A DNA stretch of 64,000 nt from JBBDWZ01 sp050732575 (GTDB lineage Bacteria; Gemmatimonadota; Gemmatimonadetes; Longimicrobiales; RSA9): contig JBOHRF010000002.1 of NCBI GenBank assembly GCA_050732575.1, positions 10,933 through 74,932 of the forward strand. Reading direction: 5' to 3'. A program made the translations under genes and the position numbers. Position 1 is the first letter of the stretch; each line of letters begins with the position of its first letter. Positions 61,032 to 64,000 of this stretch are shown here, in pieces. Below the pieces are notes generated by a model, which was not told where the DNA came from, made no database searches, and was given only the letters and a program-made list of their open reading frames with translations.

Positions 61032-61253
61032 ATGAAGGAAAGCATCGGTTCGCTGGTTGCCAATCTGTGCCATGTCAACATCGAATTGTGGCATGAAGAA
61101 GATCAGGCGCGCTCCACCAATGACCAAACCGTGGCCGCAGCCAAGCGGCGCATCGACCGGTTGAACCAGCAACGCAATGACTTGATCGAGCGCATCGACG
61201 AAGAAGTCATGGCCGCCACCCGCACGTTGGACGAGCGCAGCGTCAATGGCTGA
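61032..61253 (+). CDS. Small helical protein, first of a tandem pair
   Basis: A 73-aa protein, MKESIGSLVANLCHVNIELW, then a charged helix (AAAKRRIDRLNQQRNDLIERIDE). It resembles the next gene's product (GSLV-x-x-L opening, Q-x-x-DL helix) and small proteins found in LPS clusters. The GGATAGT upstream is a poor ribosome site. The pair is the only plus-strand unit in the cluster, between two heptosyltransferase genes. Function not known. Confidence 0.65.
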   Translation: MKESIGSLVANLCHVNIELWHEEDQARSTNDQTVAAAKRRIDRLNQQRNDLIERIDEEVMAATRTLDERSVNG

Positions 61254-61509
61254 AACCGTGGGCTCCCTGGTAGACAAACTCAGCATCATTGAACTCAAGT
61301 TGTATCACATGCGCGAGCAGGCCGACCGGTCCGACGCCGAGCCCGCGTTTCGGGGCGATTGCCAGCGCCGCCTCTCCGTTATGGCACTGCAGCGTGATGA
61401 CCTGGCCGCCGAATTGACCCAGCTGCTGCAAGATGTAGCCGCTGGACGCGTGCGTCCCAAGGTCTATCGCCAATACAAGATGTACAACGATCCGAAATAC
61501 CGACCGTGA
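61246..61509 (+). CDS. Small helical protein, second of a tandem pair
   Basis: An 87-aa protein, AETVGSLVDKLSIIELKLYH, helix LSVMALQRDDLAAELTQLLQ, then RPKVYRQYKMYNDPKY. It overlaps the previous gene by eight bases and shares its layout, so the pair arose by duplication. It converges with the next heptosyltransferase gene, 18 bases apart. Proteins with a (G/E)xLIDKLSI opening often sit beside glycosyltransferases; a partner role is inferred. Confidence 0.7.
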   Translation: MAETVGSLVDKLSIIELKLYHMREQADRSDAEPAFRGDCQRRLSVMALQRDDLAAELTQLLQDVAAGRVRPKVYRQYKMYNDPKYRP

Positions 61510-61527
61510 GTGCAGGCTGACGCGCGC

Positions 61528-62580
61528 TCAGCGCCTGGCATCGGCAAACTTCTTCCACCACAACTCAACTCTGTCCACGACATCACGCACTGCGATCTGC
61601 TGCATCCGGCCCTTGTGGTGGCGATTCGTGACCGCGCTCTCCGCCGTGCCGAACGCATCAATGACCAGATCGTGCCCCTGACGGTACGGGCCTATTCGCC
61701 GCGGATCGCTGTACCCCATGAGTGCGATCACGGGCCGGCCCAGTGCCACGGCCATATGCATGGGCCCGGTATCAAGTGAAATCACCAGGACCGACCTGTG
61801 CAGAATGGCCACCAGGTCACGAAGCGGGCAGCCCAGCGTGGTGGTCGGCTTGTGTCGCGCGCGCTCGTTGATGACTCGTTGCGTGGCGCGCTCAGCATCG
61901 GAATTGCCTCCCACCAGAACAGGCTGCAGCGCGTAATCGTCGTACAGCCGATCGACCAGTTCGGCCCAGCGCTCGGGCAGCCAGTCCTTTTGTGGATTGG
62001 TCGAGCCGATGACCAGACTTACCAGGGGGCGATCCACTCCATTCAACAGAGGCGAGGACGTCGGCTCTCCGGGCCACGGACCCAGCTTCCAGTCCACTGG
62101 TTCAGGATCGACACCAAGGTACTCGAGAAACTCAAAGTACTGATCCTGTACGTGCTGATGTGCGTGGGCCGGTATGCGATGCGAAGTGAAAAGCCAGTTC
62201 AGATCGCGCGCCCGGCGCCGATCGAACCCCAGTTTCACGTCGGCATCGAGCAGCGCGGTGATCAGTCCTGCCTTGAAATACACCTGCAGATTGAGCACCA
62301 GGTCGAATCGAAGCCCGCGCAGTTGTCGGCGCAATTGGCGATACGCGCCGGCCGCCGCCAGCCCGCGTTTTCGCTGGAACAGCACAAACTGGTCGACCGC
62401 CGGATGATGGGCCACGAGTCGATGCGCGGCCGGCTGCAGAATCCAGGTTAGATGCGTGGTGGGCCAGTCACGTTTGAGCGCATTGATGACCGGCAGCACG
62501 TGCACGGCGTCGCCCAGGGCACTGAGCATGACAATGGCCACGCGCCGCGGCGGCAACGATAGGGCAAGTCGCTCAGCCAT
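61528..62580 (-). CDS. GT9 heptosyltransferase
   Basis: The 350-aa second heptosyltransferase of the cluster: VAIVMLSALGDAVHVLPVINALK, LVIGSTNPQKDWLPERW, and LHRSVLVISLDTGPMHMAVALGRPVIALMGYSDPRRIGPY shortened here to its key residues D-T-G-P-x-H and Y-x-D-P-x-R. ATG 62578-62580 overlaps the kinase gene end by eight bases. A paralogue of the enzyme at 59879-60940; the two probably add successive heptoses. Confidence 0.93.
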   Translation of the reverse strand: MAERLALSLPPRRVAIVMLSALGDAVHVLPVINALKRDWPTTHLTWILQPAAHRLVAHHPAVDQFVLFQRKRGLAAAGAYRQLRRQLRGLRFDLVLNLQVYFKAGLITALLDADVKLGFDRRRARDLNWLFTSHRIPAHAHQHVQDQYFEFLEYLGVDPEPVDWKLGPWPGEPTSSPLLNGVDRPLVSLVIGSTNPQKDWLPERWAELVDRLYDDYALQPVLVGGNSDAERATQRVINERARHKPTTTLGCPLRDLVAILHRSVLVISLDTGPMHMAVALGRPVIALMGYSDPRRIGPYRQGHDLVIDAFGTAESAVTNRHHKGRMQQIAVRDVVDRVELWWKKFADARR

Positions 62581-63310
62581 GGTAGCCAGCCTCGAGCGCC
62601 GCGCGCTGCTCCGCGGCAATCGGCCGGCCACTCGTGCGCTCCCATTTGGCCAACGAACGCTGCAGGCGCAACCACATTGCCGCTGCATTCGCACGGCCCA
62701 TCTGTGCCCGATCCAGGTCAAGCACCCAGGCCTCCGGGCCGTCGGTCGCGGCCCGGATGATGATGTTCTTGAGATGCAGATCCGGATGCGACAACCCGGC
62801 CGCGGCCAACTCACGCACCAGACGGCCGGCCGCGCTCCACGCTGCGCTTACCTGACCCGAAAGTCGCGTGCTCGCCCCCGCTGCCAGCTGCGCCAGATCT
62901 TCGCCGCCGGCAATGAAGCCCGTCGCCAAATCGCTCCGCACAAACCAGCGTGTTGCGTGCAACACCACGGCCTTCACTTCCGGCGTGCGCACGCCGCGAC
63001 TGCGCGCCCATTCGCTTACCATCAGCTCGCGCAACTGACGGGGTGCGCCCAGACGCACGTAGCGGTCACCCAGCAACCAGGCTACCGCGCCACCACGCCG
63101 GCACCGGCGAACCACCCAATCGCCGTGCGGTGTTCCCACCCGATACGTGGCACCGCGACCGTGCAGCAACGTGGCTTCCGGCAGCAACGCCGCATACGCG
63201 TACAGGCTGTCCTGCGCATGCAGCGCATCGCGCAAAAAAAGAAAATAGTCGGGTCGCGTGACCAACAGCGCCGACCCCACTGCGTACGTGCGATATCCCG
63301 CCGGCTGCAA
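62573..63310 (-). CDS. Kdo/LPS-core kinase (KdkA/WaaP-like)
   Basis: A 245-aa small protein-kinase fold: GDWVVRRCRRGGAVAWLLGDRYV (ATP-binding region), FIAGGEDLAQL, catalytic loop LSHPDLHLKNIII (His-x-Asp-x4-Asn-like) and metal-binding VLDLDRAQ. This is the 3-deoxy-D-manno-octulosonate kinase / InaA pattern, which phosphorylates inner LPS core. First LPS gene of the minus-strand unit, coupled to the heptosyltransferase. Confidence 0.9.
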   Translation of the reverse strand: MQPAGYRTYAVGSALLVTRPDYFLFLRDALHAQDSLYAYAALLPEATLLHGRGATYRVGTPHGDWVVRRCRRGGAVAWLLGDRYVRLGAPRQLRELMVSEWARSRGVRTPEVKAVVLHATRWFVRSDLATGFIAGGEDLAQLAAGASTRLSGQVSAAWSAAGRLVRELAAAGLSHPDLHLKNIIIRAATDGPEAWVLDLDRAQMGRANAAAMWLRLQRSLAKWERTSGRPIAAEQRAALEAGYHG

Positions 63311-63318
63311 TCGCGAGT

Positions 63319-63732
63319 TCAGCTCCGCTGCTCCGCGTATACCGCCACCTTCAAGGGCGGATCGATCGTGCGCTCGAAATGCATGCGGTTCTCATTGCCC
63401 ACTACGATCGTCTTCTGCTTCTCGCGCGTCTTGGGATAGTCCTTTCCCGCTTCGCTCTCGATGAATAACACGCTGCCATCCGCCAGCCCTCGCTGTAACT
63501 CAGACAGTTGATCGCTCAGGGCCTTCAACACCCGCTCCTCCGCCTCGTGCTGCACAAATCCCTCGGCCCGCGCCACCAACTCGTGCCCCTCGCCGCGAAG
63601 GTACTTCTGCTCGAATTCCGCCCACGCCAGACTCAACTGGCCATTACGCTGGAACCCGATTTCATTCATGGCCCGCGCATCAAAATTCGTGTCCACACTG
63701 TGCACGGTGTTCCCGTATCTGCGCAGTATCAT
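63319..63732 (-). CDS. Conserved hypothetical protein
   Basis: The 137-aa protein has no signal peptide: MILRRYGNTVHSVDTNFDARAMNEIGF, a charged helical middle, then an acidic/basic end DYPKTREKQKTIVVGNENRM. I recall similar proteins in Gemmatimonadota, without known function. GAGGTGGA precedes ATG 63730-63732. It is 8 bases before the LPS-core kinase gene. Confidence 0.65.
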   Translation of the reverse strand: MILRRYGNTVHSVDTNFDARAMNEIGFQRNGQLSLAWAEFEQKYLRGEGHELVARAEGFVQHEAEERVLKALSDQLSELQRGLADGSVLFIESEAGKDYPKTREKQKTIVVGNENRMHFERTIDPPLKVAVYAEQRS

Positions 63733-64000
63733 TCCACCTCTTCCCGTGTTCTGGTGACCCGATAATCTGGAGCAGATGCCGAGACGTCGGGAGTCTCCCC
63801 TCCCCAGCCCGTTCCCGACCACGTCTTTCCCGCTCCGGATTTCCGCTCGTCGCCCGGCCGGAATCGGGAGCGTGGCGCGGGAATCGGGAACGGAACCGGG
63901 ACCGGGGATCGGAAACCGGGGTCCGGGTGCGGGACTACCTCGGGGGCGGGGGCGGGAGCCGGGTGGAGTCGCTCAACAACATCCCGATACCCGTTCCCGC
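63733..64000. repeat. GC-rich imperfect inverted and tandem repeats to window end
   Basis: CCCGTTCCCGA, TTTCCCGCTCCGGATTTCCG (63807-63845) face CCGGAATCGGGAGCG, GGGAATCGGGAACGG (63859-63894), then short GGNACCGGG units. No gene is seen in these 268 bases, which precede the hypothetical gene and kdkA and so should hold their promoter. Confidence 0.6.

Overview
This is a G+C-rich chromosomal segment from a Gram-negative heterotroph with an LPS outer membrane. The mix of a BTAD regulator joined to TPR repeats, a TonB-plug-like lipoprotein, a PorX-type response regulator and an LPS core cluster fits Gemmatimonadota best. That assignment is inference; no rRNA or universal marker lies in the window. 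The only RNA gene seen is tRNA-Val(CAC).

Layout. 0-5.1 kb: an OmpA lipoprotein with a 23-codon leader ORF, an XRE regulator, and a BTAD-TPR regulator gene cut in two by one in-frame TGA. 5.2-10.7 kb: hicB with an internally deleted hicA, a frameshifted partial ligD copy, a DUF6036 nucleotidyltransferase pair, intact ligD (end-joining ligase/polymerase) and a DUF72 gene. 10.8-16 kb: a hydrolase, the glyoxylate shunt genes aceB-aceA and a Tat-type aldo/keto reductase. 16-23 kb: treZ, a glycogen debranching enzyme and a three-gene sugar ABC importer. 23-31 kb: a small lipoprotein, a two-component system, an SGNH lipoprotein, DUF411 and copper-binding proteins, and membrane proteins. 31-37 kb: an accessory stretch with a broken beta-propeller gene, a RES/Xre toxin-antitoxin pair under a perfect palindrome, three unknown genes (one HEPN-like) and a sensor-kinase fragment. 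37-45.7 kb: a Rieske protein, then a minus-strand operon GH15 glucoamylase - transketolase - 6-phosphogluconate dehydrogenase - glucose-6-phosphate dehydrogenase - fused glucokinase/6-phosphogluconolactonase. This operon can take alpha-glucan to glucose and through the oxidative pentose phosphate pathway. 45.7-48 kb: a graveyard of truncated genes (pgl, rpe, a HAD phosphatase, a cupredoxin, a kinase), a small gene and tRNA-Val. 48-64 kb: an M6 metalloprotease, then a mostly minus-strand envelope cluster: Kdo-type kinase, two heptosyltransferases, PorX-like regulator, MsbA-type exporter, two GT4 enzymes, a LpxL-type acyltransferase, a GT2 enzyme with a basic disordered tail, and a DUF3108 protein.

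A recurring non-coding theme is long intergenic inverted repeats, several built of 9-10-base tandem units facing each other. In three cases the outer arm contains the stop codon of the adjacent gene. The window also carries many decay marks: a nonsense codon, several frameshifts, an in-frame deletion and truncated gene copies.
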